Positions 46,901 to 58,092 of a stretch of 64,000 nucleotides of DNA are shown here, piece after piece. The notes beneath the pieces were generated by a model. The model was not told the origin of the DNA. It saw only the letters and a program-made list of their open reading frames with translations, and ran no database searches. The stretch lies in the NCBI GenBank assembly GCA_958450365.1, contig CAUEEP010000731.1:452001-516000 (forward strand), given 5' to 3'. Within the stretch, counting starts at the first letter, position 1, and every line of letters begins with the position of its first letter. The position numbers and the translations under genes were made by a program. The DNA comes from Mesorhabditis belari (Eukaryota; Nematoda; Chromadorea; Rhabditida; Rhabditidae).

Positions 46901-49900
46901 AATTTATCCACTTTTTATATCTTTCAATATCATCACAAAACTTGAGGGTGGGACAAATGCGACCTTTTTTTACGCACCTGGACATTTGCGCACCTTTTTT
47001 TTGCTGGAAAAGGCCTTAGGAAAGGTCTTAGAGCTTCAAAAATGTTTCCACATAAGGGAATCGCATGCGTAGATTCCGAATTTCGACAAATCAGACCTCG
47101 CTGACACGTCAAATTTGGCCTAAAAGGCAAAAACTGCGGAAAAGCGTTAAGTTGCGTAGTTTTTGCCTTTTAGTCCAAATTTGACGTGTCAGCGAGGTGT
47201 GATTTGTCAAAATTCTGAATCTACGCATACGATTCCCTCCTATGGAAATATTTTTGAAGCTCTACGACCTTTCCTAAGGCCTTTTCCAGCAAAAAAAGGT
47301 GCGCAAATGTCCAGGTGCGCAAAAAAAAGATCGCATTTGTCCAACCCCCCAAAACTTAGACAAAAAGTGGATCGATTGGATAAAAAATAGAGACAATTTT
47401 ACTGGAGAAAAGGGCACTTTTTAGAAAACGGATTAGTTTAGAGCTCGATTAGCCATTACACACACACGATTTTCGGGTTTTCGTTTTGATCTCTTTGGGA
47501 GCTTGGCAAATCATTTTCATTGATTGATTCATTGATTTTTTTTTTAAATAACTTGAGACCAATACTATAAAATGGCTCAGAATTATCTTTTCCAGTCAAA
47601 GTTTTCAGTGTTCATTTCAGCAATTAAATTCGAGTGGGATAAGAGTTTTTTTTGAAACTTGCAACAACAGAAATAATAGTTACAGCTGGCAAAAGCCTTT
47701 ATGAGTTTTTTAGAAGAACAACAATTTGAAAAACAACAAAAAAAAACACACGATTGTTGTCGAGCTCACCCTAAACAAATCCCAAAAATTGAAACACCAT
47801 TTTTGAAATCCACATCATAGCTTATTTTAGCTTTTTTAAACTTTAGACTTTAAACTTTTAAACTTTTAAAACTTGCACATTCAAATTTTGTGCTACAATT
47901 TCTTTCAAAAGCCTTAATTAAGCCTTAATTCTTAATTAAGATTCTAGATCAACTCAAAAAACATTCTACTGTCTTTTCGTTGAAACAATTTCTCCCCAAA
48001 GGTGTGAACGTCTCAAAAATTCCCTCATTTTCGTCAAAAATCCATTGGTGTACTTTGTGTCCCGCAAATCTCGTAAAAATCCCCTTTCTGGTGCACTCAA
48101 TTCTTCTATTTTCCTCTTCTATTTACGGGATTCGGAGAGCACAAAGTACACCAAAAGTATCTGTTTTTTCATTTGCGACTTTTCAGGATTCAGGCTTATT
48201 TTATCCCATAAATGTCCAGTCAAAATCGAAGTGGGAAATCTAGCTAATATAGCTAATTGTAGAGCCCAGAAAATTCGTAGAGCTAATCGTAGCTAATCGT
48301 AGAGCCCAGGGTCACCCTAATTTTAAAACGTTTCTCTTTTTTGATTTACAAATGAATTCCAGTTCGACGACAAGGAAAACATGAAAGAAGCGGATCCGAA
48401 TTTGTGGAGAAAGTGTGAGAGCGATATCAAGCGATTGGGATGCAAAGTAAGAAATTTCAAGGTTATCGGGGAGAAATTGGATTGAGGAGAGGTAATGGCT
48501 CATTGGTGCTAAGCTAATCCGTCTAATTTTAAGATTTACGCAAAACTTTATTCTTTTCAAACCTTGTAAACATGTAAACAAATTAGCGGCAGGATGAGAA
48601 CACATTCGAGGAGGTCATCGAATGTCTCCGAGAGGGATTCGACTCATTGGGTCAGTTTTTGAAGGAAAGATTTATCAAATCGTTAACACTAACATTTGTC
48701 AAGCTCATTTTCTTCTTCAATACCTAGAAACTTGTCAAATTTTAGTGCCCGATTGCAAGGCGTTGGTGTTCGATCGTGAGAAGTTCGAGGCAGCTGATAA
48801 CACTTTGGACGACGAGTTACAGGTGAGCGAAACAAAACAATCCGACCTCAAGTGGTCAGTAAACGATTTTAACTGAGCAATTTTGAAACACACTGTTTCG
48901 GAAAGTTTCATTTTTCAACAATTTTCAATCATTTCACAATTTTCCATGTCAGAAATGCCTGGACTGTGCAAGTTCATATTCTTATGTAAATGTAATGAAA
49001 ATTCTGTAAATTTACGTGAAGAAAAAGTCACAAGTATTCTTTTCTGAAACCAAATAGCTTATAGACCCTTTGAGATTCCTTAATTTGTTTTCTCATCCTA
49101 ATTCAGAATTCCTTGTTTCAAGCTAGTCGGCTTTCGGGCTGAAAAGGGTTACTCAATAACAATAACTCAATAACTGATCGTATCTGAACAAGTATACTAG
49201 AATATCAAAAGCAATGTGTACAGTTTTTCCCCCTTTTCAGCGTCTCTGCGCTCCGGACATCCAAAGCCATTGCCGAAACGTGCAACCGGATCGAGTGTTG
49301 GATTGTTTAACAAACACGAAAATCCTGCGCATGCTAAAAAAGCCGTGTCTGAAAGTAAGAGTTTCAAAGTTAGCAAGAGTTTCAAATCTCTAGGTGGTTC
49401 ACGAGCGTATGAAAGAGCAAGCGAAAGATGTGCGCCTTCGACCGGCTTTCTTGACGGCTTGTCGAAAAGAGGCTGAGACTTTGTGAGTTATTTCAAATAA
49501 TCCAAGGCAAAAGCTCTTTTAGAGCTCTCTTGGTCAATCGATTTTCAGACAAACTACCATAGTCGCCCGCCAGTTTCCATTCGATCAGCCCAATTTTGGT
49601 AACATTGACTGAGCCTTGTGATCCCTATCGAATGGTACCAAAATTGGGCTGATTGAGTGAAAAATGATGTGCGGATTACGGTAGTTTGTCTGAAAATGAA
49701 TGAGGAACATCTAATCTATTCGTTTCAGCTGCACTGAGGACATGAAGAAGATCAACGATGAACGCTATGCCAAGACAACGTTGGAAGGAGTTGTCGTCAA
49801 TTGTGAGTGTTTCAAATTAATCAGCTTGGAAGGAGTTTGTTGAATCGTAACAGTCATGAGATCTACTATATATAAAGCAGAAGAGAAGTCCGTCTGTCTG

Positions 49901-52900
49901 TCTGTGCGCAGCCATTGGCAAAATTGCGCGCGGCAAAATTGCGACTTAGATTGCGTGGACGTTAGTGAGCGTTTTCCGCTGGTATTATTATAATTTAAAA
50001 TGAAAATGTTCAATTCAGCAGTTATTTAGTTTCGTTGCAAACAAAAGAAATCATTTCCAGGCCTTCGCGAGCAATTCCGCAAAGGATTCGGCGGCTCAAA
50101 GGCTCACTTCTCGCAAGAGTGCACCATTGAGGTAAGCAAAAAATGGAAAAAGCCAGAAAAGAATCGCAAATTGCCTTTTGGATTCGGATTTAAGACCTAA
50201 GCAAGACCAAAAGCTTTAAATTCTGATTTATAGTTTTGTTTAATTGTTTAGATGTCGAATATGATCCTGGAAAGCGAATTTGACGTGCAACTCGATCCGC
50301 CATTGTACAAAGTTGGTTACAAAATCGAATCAAAATTTTGAAACATTTATTTACATTAGGCGTGTAAAAACGCGATCGATCGTCACTGTACGAGTCAAAT
50401 CCTCAGCAAGGGCGGTCACTACGACAACGTGATCGAATGCCTCAAAGCCGATTTCTTTCAAGGAGCCATTCAGGATAAATCGTGTAATGAAGAGGTAAGG
50501 GGAAATCGAAAAACGGCTTTTGCATATTAACTTTCATTTTTTTGCTCTTATTATGTTAAAATTGAAACTGATCTTCTCATCTAAGACTTTAACGGCTCAC
50601 TAGCCTCAAAATTTAGACTTTGAACTTGAGTTCTTTGAAACTTGAGTTTTATTAGATAATTAAAAAACTGAAGATACTGTAAGATGGCTCTTTTCTTACT
50701 GATCAGTGGTTTTTATTCATTTTCTATATCTAAGGTTACATAGTACCGTGTAATTTCATTAGACAAACTTATCTAGTTGATTACAGTTGGCCAAGCGAAC
50801 CCAGGAATCCCTTGTGGACATTCATTTGGACCCTGTTCTGCACGAAAGTTGCGCAAACGATATCCAGAGGCACTGCAGGGATGTCCCACCGGGAGAGGGA
50901 CGAGGTTTGGAAGGGGGAAATTTGAAAATTGGATCAATCAAGCGTTATTCTATTCAGCTTTTACACATTGATTACATTTGAAACTTGAATTTTACAAATT
51001 CTGGGTAGGATTCTAGTGGGGCTAAAACAAAAATTAGCATAACCTAGCCCTCACATCATTATCATATGAAGCCAAACAAAAACAAACAAACAAACAAACA
51101 AACAAACAAACAAACAAACAAAAAAGAAGCCAAACAAAGCGAACATTTTGCAATTCAGTTTTTTACAATCTTCGATGCTGAGAAAATGATAGAATTAACG
51201 GATCTGCAAAAGGACTCAATGCTCAATATTATTAGCCATCATTTTTTACTTTCATAAGGATCATTTTGAAACTTTTCTTTTTCATCTTTATCTTTTAGTT
51301 AAAGAAAATTTTGATAGTATCCATTAGATTCAAATTCTTACAGATATCAATCAAGCCGCTCTTAACTAGAATTTCAAATAAAATGTAGCCTGCTTATGGG
51401 TGTACTTTATTCAAATTACAGTATACAGGGTGTCCGGAAAAAAAAGTGGCCATCGCTTTGAGTCTGGGAAAATTTTCTCGTTCATTTTTCAAGGCTCATC
51501 GTGGTGTCAAAAATGGTTTGGCCTTAGATGAAGTCGATTTTTTGATGCTTTTGTTAATGGGGGTCATGCATGGGTCCGGGGAAGCTCAAAATCCACGTAA
51601 AGGAACAAAACAAGTTTTTTAAAAACAAAGTAGAAAGATTTGTGGTGAAATAAAGGAATTCAAAAGTTTGTTTTTCATTTATACGTGGATTTTGAGCTCC
51701 CCGGCCGATGCATTCACAAAATCATCAAAAAAATGAACTTCATCTTGTTGTGCGACGTCTGAGGGAAAACCATTTTTGACACCAGCCTTGAAAAATCAAC
51801 GAGAAAATTTTCCCAGACTCAAACCGATGACCACTTCTTTTCCGGACACCCTATACATTTAAAATTGTAGATATCACTAGATGTAGACATTTAAAATTGT
51901 AGATATCTAGAATGTAGATATCACTTTAAAACTGTACTAATGTGAACTATTCTCCCATCTAGTCAATCATCTTGAAACTTACATTTTATAAAACTATTCA
52001 ATTCCATTTCCTTACTTCAAAACTTGGGGGAAATTGCAAGAGTCATTCGAAGAACGAGAAATCATTGCCTGTCGACCCTTGGCTTTCACAATAATCATTT
52101 TGAAACTGAATTTCATGTGATAACTATGTGCAATAGTGCCTAGTCTGTTAAATGCTTCATAATAATCCTAGAAAGTGCAAAAATATTCATATTTTGATTG
52201 TTATCCATTCCTTTTCAGTGATCAAATGTCTGATGGACTTGCGTGAGATCTCGTCGATCAAAATGAACCCCGAGTGCGCGACGAAACTCCACGAGCGGCA
52301 CCAATTGTGGCAGAAAGCGCATGCCGTGAGTTTTTTTCGTTAAAAAACTACTTTGATACTATTTTTGACAACCAAATGGCTTAAAATTAGCCAAAAATCA
52401 TTTGCCATTTGGCTGCCAAGGTAAGAATTGAATGACATTCATTTGGTGGTTTCAATTTAGTCGGCTAATCTGAAATTTTTTGAAATTCTTCTAATTTTAA
52501 TTACATTTTCGAAAATGATTTAAATTTTCAGGAATACCAAATGGCATTGCCGGAAACATTCGGCGAGTTGATCGACGTGATCCGAGATCATCCGAATAAA
52601 GTGAGTTTCAAAGAGAAACCTATCAGTGTAAAGAAATCTTCTTTGCTTGCTTGGTACTCTTCACTCAAGACACGTTATTTCTTGTTTCGAGATATCTGAT
52701 CTCACTTCAACTAAGACACTTTATTCAATAGCCGATTGACTCAAGAAACAAGAATTGAAGCAATTTACTACCTTCTAATGTGAACAGGATTGAGAGCCAG
52801 TCATTCACAAAGCCAATTAAAATACAGAACTGTCTTTTGAACTTAAAAAAAGTTGAAACTTTAAAGTGGATCCCGAGGAAAATCGATTAGTCTAAAGATT

Positions 52901-53650
52901 ATTCATCAAGTGAAATCTTGAAACTGACTTTTTTTAGGCTATATAATGTGAATGAGAACTTGAGAATTAACCTTAATTGTACTAAATAAAAGCTATCGCT
53001 TGGCTTGTTGGATATGTTCAATAGCCGACTGACTCGGCAATTTTTGGGCTCTCACTTGAGCAATTTTCACACAAAATCGACAATTGAATAAAAAGCGACG
53101 ATAAAAACAGAAAAAATTTCGTCCAGCTTTCACACGATGAAAGGAAAGTAGAAAAAAGTAAAAAAAGAAGGATCCAATGAACAACAGTTGGGTTATATAG
53201 GCTTTAGCACAAGATGTTCAGCTAACAAGCTACAAAACAATAAATGAGGACAATTTGGGGCGCGAAATCGCGAAATTCCGCAAAAAATTCCGCAAAGAAT
53301 TCCGCAATACTTTTCCAATTTTTAGGCTGTCAGAGTTAGGTAATTTTTTAGTGGCTATTCACCAAAATCAGATCGTAAATTGGAGATTTAACTATCTAAC
53401 CTATTTAAACTAAATCTTAAAGTGTTCAAGCATGTTTACCAATTAGTTACCGAGCTTGGTTATCGTTTCAAAGGTTATGGGTTCGATTCCGGTTACAATG
53501 AGACTCTAAAATACCGTTCTGGTTGAATTACCCAACTTTCAGACGTCTCTCCTCTCCTGGTTTGCCCTGTTCATCGTGGTGATTCTCCTGTTGGGATGTT
53601 GCTGTGGACGAGCGACGAAACGTGTGGCTCGAGAGTTGAAAAATCGATAG
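34965..53650 (+). CDS. GLG1: Golgi apparatus protein 1 (GLG1/ESL-1/CFR-1) homologue
   Basis: Forty exons, all in phase, give 1162 aa (human about 1180): 34965-35013, 35482-35542, 36911-36971, 37188-37301, 37767-37862, 38113-38197, 38566-38657, 38813-38864, 39245-39336, 39427-39507, 39881-39967, 40059-40153, 40466-40562, 41010-41114, 41716-41765, 43072-43165, 43654-43723, 43821-43927, 43990-44066, 44196-44307, 44416-44553, 45046-45147, 45513-45575, 45635-45723, 46026-46082, 46293-46352, 46626-46758, 48363-48446, 48587-48650, 48746-48822, 49241-49354, 49394-49482, 49729-49802, 50061-50131, 50252-50311, 50360-50494, 50787-50904, 52219-52325, 52532-52600, 53543-53650. Signal peptide 1 to about 17. 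Then a long series of roughly 60-residue Cys-rich repeats (typical pieces: C..DI..HC, VLECL, IECL). One membrane helix lies near 1130-1149, followed by a short basic tail ending TKRVARELKNR, as in GLG1. The family is a type I Golgi glycoprotein that binds FGFs, E-selectin and pro-TGF-beta; the ligand here is unknown. Several introns exceed 1.2 kb and hold MITEs. Confidence 0.95.
36992..37150. repeat. Family A foldback element in GLG1 intron 3
   Basis: TTTCAAATCCCGAAAACACC, then ACCTCTTTGGCGCACT, is inverted at the right end (GCACGCCAGAAAGGTGGTGC). It occupies most of the 216 base intron. Confidence 0.85.
41256..41325 (+). repeat. Direct repeat shared by two GLG1 introns, copy 1
   Basis: GGTTGGTAAGCGAATGAATG, then GGACAATTTGAGAGC and CATCACAAAGATCACAAAGA, recurs with small changes at 44096-44161. 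Confidence 0.8.
41500..41585 (+). repeat. 10-base tandem repeat (TTGAATTTCA)n
   Basis: About eight copies of ATTTCATTGA in tandem, with two diverged copies at the left edge, in GLG1 intron 14. Confidence 0.92.
41995..42694. mobile_element. Mariner-like foldback element H in GLG1 intron 15
   Basis: The left end AGGGTGTCCCAAAAAAAATC, then CACTTCGGGTCAAATTTTTA, is mirrored by TAAAAATTTGACTCTCGAAT through GGATTTATTTTTTGGGACAC then CCT. Flanking bases are TA on both sides. No transposase frame. Inner sequence near 42078-42140 resembles 39730-39795 of another GLG1 intron. Confidence 0.85.
42716..42984. repeat. Foldback element G in GLG1 intron 15
   Basis: TACCGTAAATACTGTAATAG, then TACCCCAT, at the left is inverted at the right (ATGGGGTACTATTACAGTAT then TTACGGTA). 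The ends are TA. It sits just downstream of element H. Confidence 0.88.
43328..43400. repeat. Decayed family B left arm in GLG1 intron 16
   Basis: TTCGTTTTCTAAAGTGTACA and ATCTAATCTTGTCTCTACTT match the family B left arm; no right arm is found. Confidence 0.55.
44096..44161 (+). repeat. Direct repeat shared by two GLG1 introns, copy 2
   Basis: The counterpart of 41256-41325; it starts GGGTTGGCAAGCGAATGAAT and keeps ATCACAAAGATCACAAAGAC. Confidence 0.8.
44592..44688. repeat. Inverted repeat in GLG1 intron 21
   Basis: GAATAAAATTGCGTGTCGAA, then TGGGACCAAAATTAACTC, is followed by its near-perfect inverse (GAGTTAATTTTGGTATCATT, then TGACGCGCAATTTTATTC). Confidence 0.85.
44842..44896. repeat. 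Family A fragment (right arm) in GLG1 intron 21
   Basis: TAAGTGCGCCAGAAAGGAGG, then TATTTTCGAGAGTTTTGAGA, matches the right arm of family A. The left arm is absent. Confidence 0.6.
46455..46585. repeat. Family D element, diverged copy in GLG1 intron 26
   Basis: The right arm (AAATTGGGCTAATTTAATGA, then ATGGCGGGTGGATTACGATA) is clear; the left arm is decayed. Confidence 0.65.
46840..47434. repeat. Family B foldback split by a family C insertion, GLG1 intron 27
   Basis: The left arm is at 46840-46943 (CTACCGTAATCTTGTCTTTA) and the right arm at 47351-47434 (GGATAAAAAATAGAGACAAT to TTAGAAAACGGATTA). A complete family C element (46944-47350) separates them at the point where other copies have their hairpin loop. 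Confidence 0.85.
46944..47350. mobile_element. Family C foldback element nested in family B
   Basis: GGGTGGGACAAATGCGACCT, then GCACCTGGACATTTGCGCAC and GCTGGAAAAGGCCTTAGGAA, are inverted at the right (TTCCTAAGGCCTTTTCCAGC to GCATTTGTCCAACCCCCC). AAAACTT flanks it on both sides (46937-46943 and 47351-47357), a likely target-site duplication. The two halves encode nothing convincing. Confidence 0.88.
48049..48152. repeat. Family A element, internally deleted, in GLG1 intron 27
   Basis: GTACTTTGTGTCCCGCAAAT at the left and GATTCGGAGAGCACAAAGTA at the right remain; the centre is shortened to about 30 bases. Confidence 0.8.
49541..49699. repeat. Family D foldback element, copy 2, GLG1 intron 32
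   Basis: ATTTTCAGACAAACTACCAT at the left and ATTACGGTAGTTTGTCTGAA at the right; inner arms ATTCGATCAGCCCAATTTTG and inverse. It fills most of the 246 base intron. Confidence 0.87.
49858..50000 (+). mobile_element. Possible Helitron 5'-end-like fragment, GLG1 intron 33
   Basis: TCTACTATATATAAAGCAGA followed by CCGTCTGTCTGTCTGTGCGC resembles the common TATATATAAA...GTCTGTCTG start of animal Helitron-like elements. A small G+C-rich part (AAATTGCGCGCGGC) follows. No Helitron 3' hairpin or CTRR end is identified, so this is tentative. Confidence 0.3.
51073..51122 (+). repeat. (CAAA)n microsatellite
   Basis: About 11-12 tandem copies of AAAC in the 1.3 kb GLG1 intron 37. Confidence 0.95.
51425..51852. 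mobile_element. Mariner-like foldback element I, GLG1 intron 37
   Basis: CAGGGTGTCCGGAAAAAAAA, then GTGGCCATCG and AGTCTGGGAAAATTTTCTCG, are mirrored by CGAGAAAATTTTCCCAGACT through TTCTTTTCCGGACACCCT, with TA on both outer sides. An inner arm pair is also seen (ACGTGGATTTTGAGCTCCCC against GGAAGCTCAAAATCCACGTA). Non-autonomous. Confidence 0.88.
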
Positions 53651-54386
53651 ACTTACCTAAAAAGACACTCAAATCTATCAATTAATTGGTTAATTGATGA
53701 GTGTACTGTGGCTAAGTTACAGTACATTTAACGCTTTTAAATCCCCAACAATTTCTTCATTTCATTGCCATTTTTTTGGGCATAATCTCTGTTGTTGTTT
53801 CGTAAATCCTATGACCAATCTGTGATATTCTAGAAATTCCATATGTTTCAAGATTCAAATATCAGATTTTTCTAAGGGAACAGGGTTTTCTAAAGGTTTA
53901 AACAAGATGCAAATCGTAAATGAAGTTTTGGAAAATTTGAGTTGAGTTTTTGGTTGTTAATTTTGCTTGTTAATTCCTCTTAGCCTATCCATTAAGTGAT
54001 CGAAATTCCCGAAAAGAATCGAATATTTTGAAACTTTCCTTTTTTCAAAAAGATTTCCCCAATCAATCACTTATGTTGCTGCAGAGTGTTGTCAAATTAA
54101 AAGAATTTCCCTGAAATTTCCATTTTTCGTTTTCTCGGGTGGATGCATTGGTCATTTGCTATTTTTAGAGTTTTTTTAAACGTGTAAATTTACACATTTC
54201 ATAGATAAATGGTTGTGTTTTTTTGGATAAAATTGATTTCTAAAAATTTTCTGTAAGCTCTTTTTCTTTTCTTCTGTTTTTCTCTTTGCTTCTGTTTTTT
54301 TTTCAACTTTTGGGCCTTTTAATGTCTTTTTTTTTCTTTAAAATGGAAATTTTCAAAAAGATTATAGGAAAGATAGGAAAGGTACA

Positions 54387-54612
54387 GTACTGGACAATGA
54401 AATATGATATTTGAAAAACGATCGCCACTTTCGCGCGTCTGTAACTCCCTTGTCTTTGAGTTTAAACTATTAGTGTTCTACATTTTCTGAAAGCTCTTTT
54501 CAAGGGCTACACAATGGTAATATTAATATTTAGAAATACGGTAAAGACAAGGGAGTTACAGACGCGCGAAAGTGACGATCGTTTTTCAAATATCATATTT
54601 CATTGTCCAGTA
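54387..54612. repeat. Foldback element J
   Basis: TACTGGACAATGAAATATGA through AACGATCGCCACTTTCGCGC and GTCTGTAACTCCCTTGTCTT is repeated inverted with almost no mismatch at 54542-54612. Confidence 0.9.
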
Positions 54613-55182
54613 ATTTCATTACAGAAGCTCTATCAAACTCTAAGCCTTAAAAACTAAGCTCTAAATTGCCTTGTAAATTCCCATTTTATATCATTTCTTT
54701 TGTATTTTCATTGGATGAGATTTGTTTTTTGAAACCTATCACTTTACAGGCTGAATATTTTCATATATTTTCCCTTCTGTGATCCAGGCATTTTTCGAGA
54801 CACCGACTTTCGTTAATTTTCAATTTTCACGATAATTTCTATGAGATAGACCGTTTTTTTTCTTTGTTTCCTTTTTGTTTTTGTAAAGCTGTTGAAAAAG
54901 AAATTTTTTTTTGAGAAATGTTGACATTGAACTGAAATGAACTTGAAATGCATTCACAATTTTGGAGCCTCACGCAAAAATTGTTCAGAAAATGATGAAA
55001 TCAAAAGAAAACAATAAAAAGATTACTTCAAATGAAATACTTTCAGATGTGGAAAGTTAAAATTGAAATTCTCAAAAACGGCTCACTCACAAGCCTGTTT
55101 AAATAGAAATTTTGATATTTTGGTAAGTCCTTTGGCCACTTGATCATTGTTTTTTAAGTCTTAAGAACCATTTCAGGTTAAC

Positions 55183-55404
55183 TACCGTGTTTTCTCTAAT
55201 AGTAGTGCACCCTGAGCGTCGCCTAAATTGCTCGAAATCTCGAGAACCGCTTAGCAGAACCTATCGATGTGGGGCCGGAAAATGTAGCTGACGATGAGAT
55301 CTAGTTGGGGATTTGATTGTTGAGCTTCTGCAAAAGCTTGGAAACCGTAAAATCGTCGCCAACTCGGCTCGCCGAGGTGCACTACTATTAGAGAAAATAC
55401 GGTA
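55183..55404. repeat. Family E MITE, complete copy
   Basis: TACCGTGTTTTCTCTAATAG, then TAGTGCACCCTGAGCGTCGC, mirrors GGTGCACTACTATTAGAGAA, then AATACGGTA. Internally it matches the fragment at 21541 and the nested copy at 23959. Confidence 0.88.
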
Positions 55405-55892
55405 TACTTGTTTTGTTAAGATATTACTCAAAAACGGGCAAGCACAACCTTTCCGGCAAACTTAATTTTTCCAGTTTTTAACTTCCGCAAACTCAAAGAA
55501 TATTTTTAGCTCGATTTTTGTTTGAACAGTCAGAATTCCCTTTTGCTCCTCATTAAAAAAGCCGTTGAACTTAAAACGCAAAAAATAGCATTCAGAGCTC
55601 GCTTTGTCAGCACGCAAGAAATCCAGGACTAAATTATCGAATACGCTTTTTCTAGGTATCATTTTGAAACAATAGCTTGCGGAAACGGGTGAAATTAAGC
55701 AATAACTCTTTCATACGGATCTATGATCAACAAAATGACGAAACTATATGGTTTTTATTCTACAAACTTCGGAATTCAACTATTACATCAATCAATTCGT
55801 CAATATTACGTCAATCAGAAATCAAGCAAAAAAAAAACCAGAAATCTCGTCTTTTTTATGGATTTATGGGATCTAGACCTGCATCTAGATAT

Positions 55893-56005
55893 ATCAAAGA
55901 TGCTTTCTGATTAGGCCCTTCATCTAGATGCTTTCTGATTAGGCCCTTCATCTAGATGCTTTCTGATTAGGCCCTTCATCTAGATGCTTTCTGATTAGGC
56001 CCTTC
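55893..56005 (+). repeat. 28-base tandem repeat, about four copies
   Basis: The unit is CATCTAGATGCTTTCTGATT followed by AGGCCCTT, repeated with no visible mismatch. Confidence 0.92.
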
Positions 56006-56220
56006 ACTTTTAAAGCTAAGAATACGGCCTACTGTAGCTGTTGTATCTGAGACAAAATATAGTGATTTTGTAAAGAAATTAATTTCAAAACAAACAACTT
56101 CTTGCAAACTCTAGATCCCGTAAAGGGTTTCAATTTGGTTACTGTAATTTGATGATTGTAATACTGTAATTTGGTTACTGCAATTCAAAAAGTGCCATTT
56201 TTGAGAAGAGTAACACCATT

Positions 56221-56286
56221 TACAATCATCTCTACCATCATCTCTACCAATCATCTCTACCAATCATCTCTACCAATCATCTCTAC
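56221..56286 (+). repeat. 13-base tandem repeat
   Basis: About five copies of CATCTCTACCAAT; the first is one base shorter. Confidence 0.9.
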
Positions 56287-57943
56287 ACCGGCATGGCTTT
56301 TTCTCTTAACAAGACAAACCACTGAACTTGAAAACATGTCTTTCTTTTTGTGTTTTTCAATAAACTTTCAAGATTGAATACTTTTTTTAATCAAGAAATG
56401 ACTATCACTTCCTTTTTGAAGCACAATTTGAGAATTGCACAGTCACACACAGAAAAAAAAATATCAAGAAAGACTCAAAAAAAGAATTTTCTTTGCGTAA
56501 AGTTTTGCGGAAACGATAGAAAAAATATGGAATTTTAAGTATAAATGCATCATTTCGTGGAGATCGTCGCTCAGTGATTGTCCCTGAAACAAATTAATGT
56601 TTCATTTTTTTTTTTTTCAAACATTCTTTTCAAATACAACATTTTCAGGGTTTCTAAGGGAATTTTTGGTGAAGGGAAAAGCCAAGGTTTTACTTGAAAT
56701 TACTTGTATTTCTTTTGAAACTTGTATTTTTTAAAGTACTAGTCCAATGCCTATGAATGCAATCAATTGACCGTAAACTCTCTAATCAAAGCCCCAACCA
56801 AAATTTGGATGATTTTTGCAAAGAAACTTAAGTGAAAGAACTAGAATTCTTTTGAAAAGCTAGTACCGGAGTAAATTGAAACTAGAAAATAAATTTCATA
56901 AAATTTGAAATTACTAGCAAAAAGGCAAGTTTTAAAATGATTTTTGGCAAACTTTCACACGTTTTGATTGCTTTTCTTGAAGAAAAACACATAAAATACC
57001 GTAATTCCTCTAATCTCGAATTGTTCTACCGTAATACCGTAATTCCTCTAGTCTTTTCTTCAGCTTTATCCTCTAGAATTCTTTTCGTGTCCCTAGCCAA
57101 ATGCCAAATTTTTAGGAGTTCAAAAAGGTAGTTTCAAGAGCTTTTTATCAGATCTTTGACTTCATTAAAGCTTTTCTTAGCCTTTTATCTATTGCTTAAA
57201 GCACTTAAAGCTCGAAATTTTGTTATCTAAGTGTTTAAAAAAATGCAAAATTTTACATAAATTGTAAGTAGCATTTACGGTATTTACTTTCATTGTATTG
57301 AAAAGAATTTTCATTTTCATTTAAAGATGACTGGATTATCTTCTAGATACTTGCAGGGTAACCCCTTCATCTTTGAAACTCCAAAAATTTTATACACACG
57401 ATTTCCTTTAGCTTTTCCCCTTCACCAAACAACTAATCACCTCACTTTTTCACTCAAACGCTGGTGTTGAAGCTGGAAAAGTGATTAGTTTCTATTGAAT
57501 TGAAAAGAAATTTGTGGAAAATGTTACTCTTTCAGTAGATTACAACCCATTGTCTAAAAAAAGAGCGTTAAAATTCTTTAAATAAAAAATTTAATGATTA
57601 AAAATTTGATGTTTCAACTTCAATTAGGTAATCGAATTCTCGCTGTAGCCAATGACCGTAGCTAATGGTTGTTTGGCGATTAGCTGGTTACTGCAACCAA
57701 CTCAGATGCTCATTTAATATATTACAGTTCTACAGACAGCACTCTGTATAATTAAAAAGTAAATTAAGACTCAAAGCAACAAGCGTTATTAGCACCAAAA
57801 TTCTTTAGCCGAACACTTTGAAATGAAATTTTGAAACATCGAAAAAAATGAGAAATCTTGTTTCAAAATTGGTAACCTCAATTAGTTTTCTTGGATTTAA
57901 TCTGTACAAGAAATAATGGTCACCAAATTAAGTTAGACACATT

Positions 57944-58092
57944 GTACTTTTTACTCTCCGAACCCCGTTAATACCCCCTTTCTGGTGCACTAAATTCTTC
58001 TATTATCCCCTCACAGCAACCGAGGAAAAATGGAAGAATTGAGTGCACCAGAAAGGTGGTGTTTGCGGGATTTGAGAGAGCACAAAGTACAC
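57944..58092. repeat. Family A foldback element downstream of the aquaporin gene
   Basis: GTACTTTTTACTCTCCGAAC, then CCCTTTCTGGTGCAC, mirrors GTGCACCAGAAAGGTGGTGT to GAGAGCACAAAGTAC. Confidence 0.85.

Noticed and set aside
52993..53184. 63-codon minus-strand frame with an upstream TATATAAC in a GLG1 intron
   Set aside because: Its first codon is not ATG, the protein resembles nothing I know, and one TATA-like string in AT-rich DNA is not evidence.
53442..53512. tRNA-like sequence with a good B-box (GGGTTCGATTCCGG)
   Set aside because: No acceptor stem, a poor A-box and a mismatched T-stem. At most a decayed tRNA-derived fragment.
55462..55662. 66-codon ATG-initiated minus-strand frame downstream of GLG1
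   Set aside because: Composition is like the surrounding AT-rich DNA, with no splice signals or family resemblance.
55893..56286. Regularly repeated units considered as a CRISPR array
   Set aside because: The 28-base and 13-base units are head-to-tail tandem repeats without unique spacers, in a eukaryotic setting.
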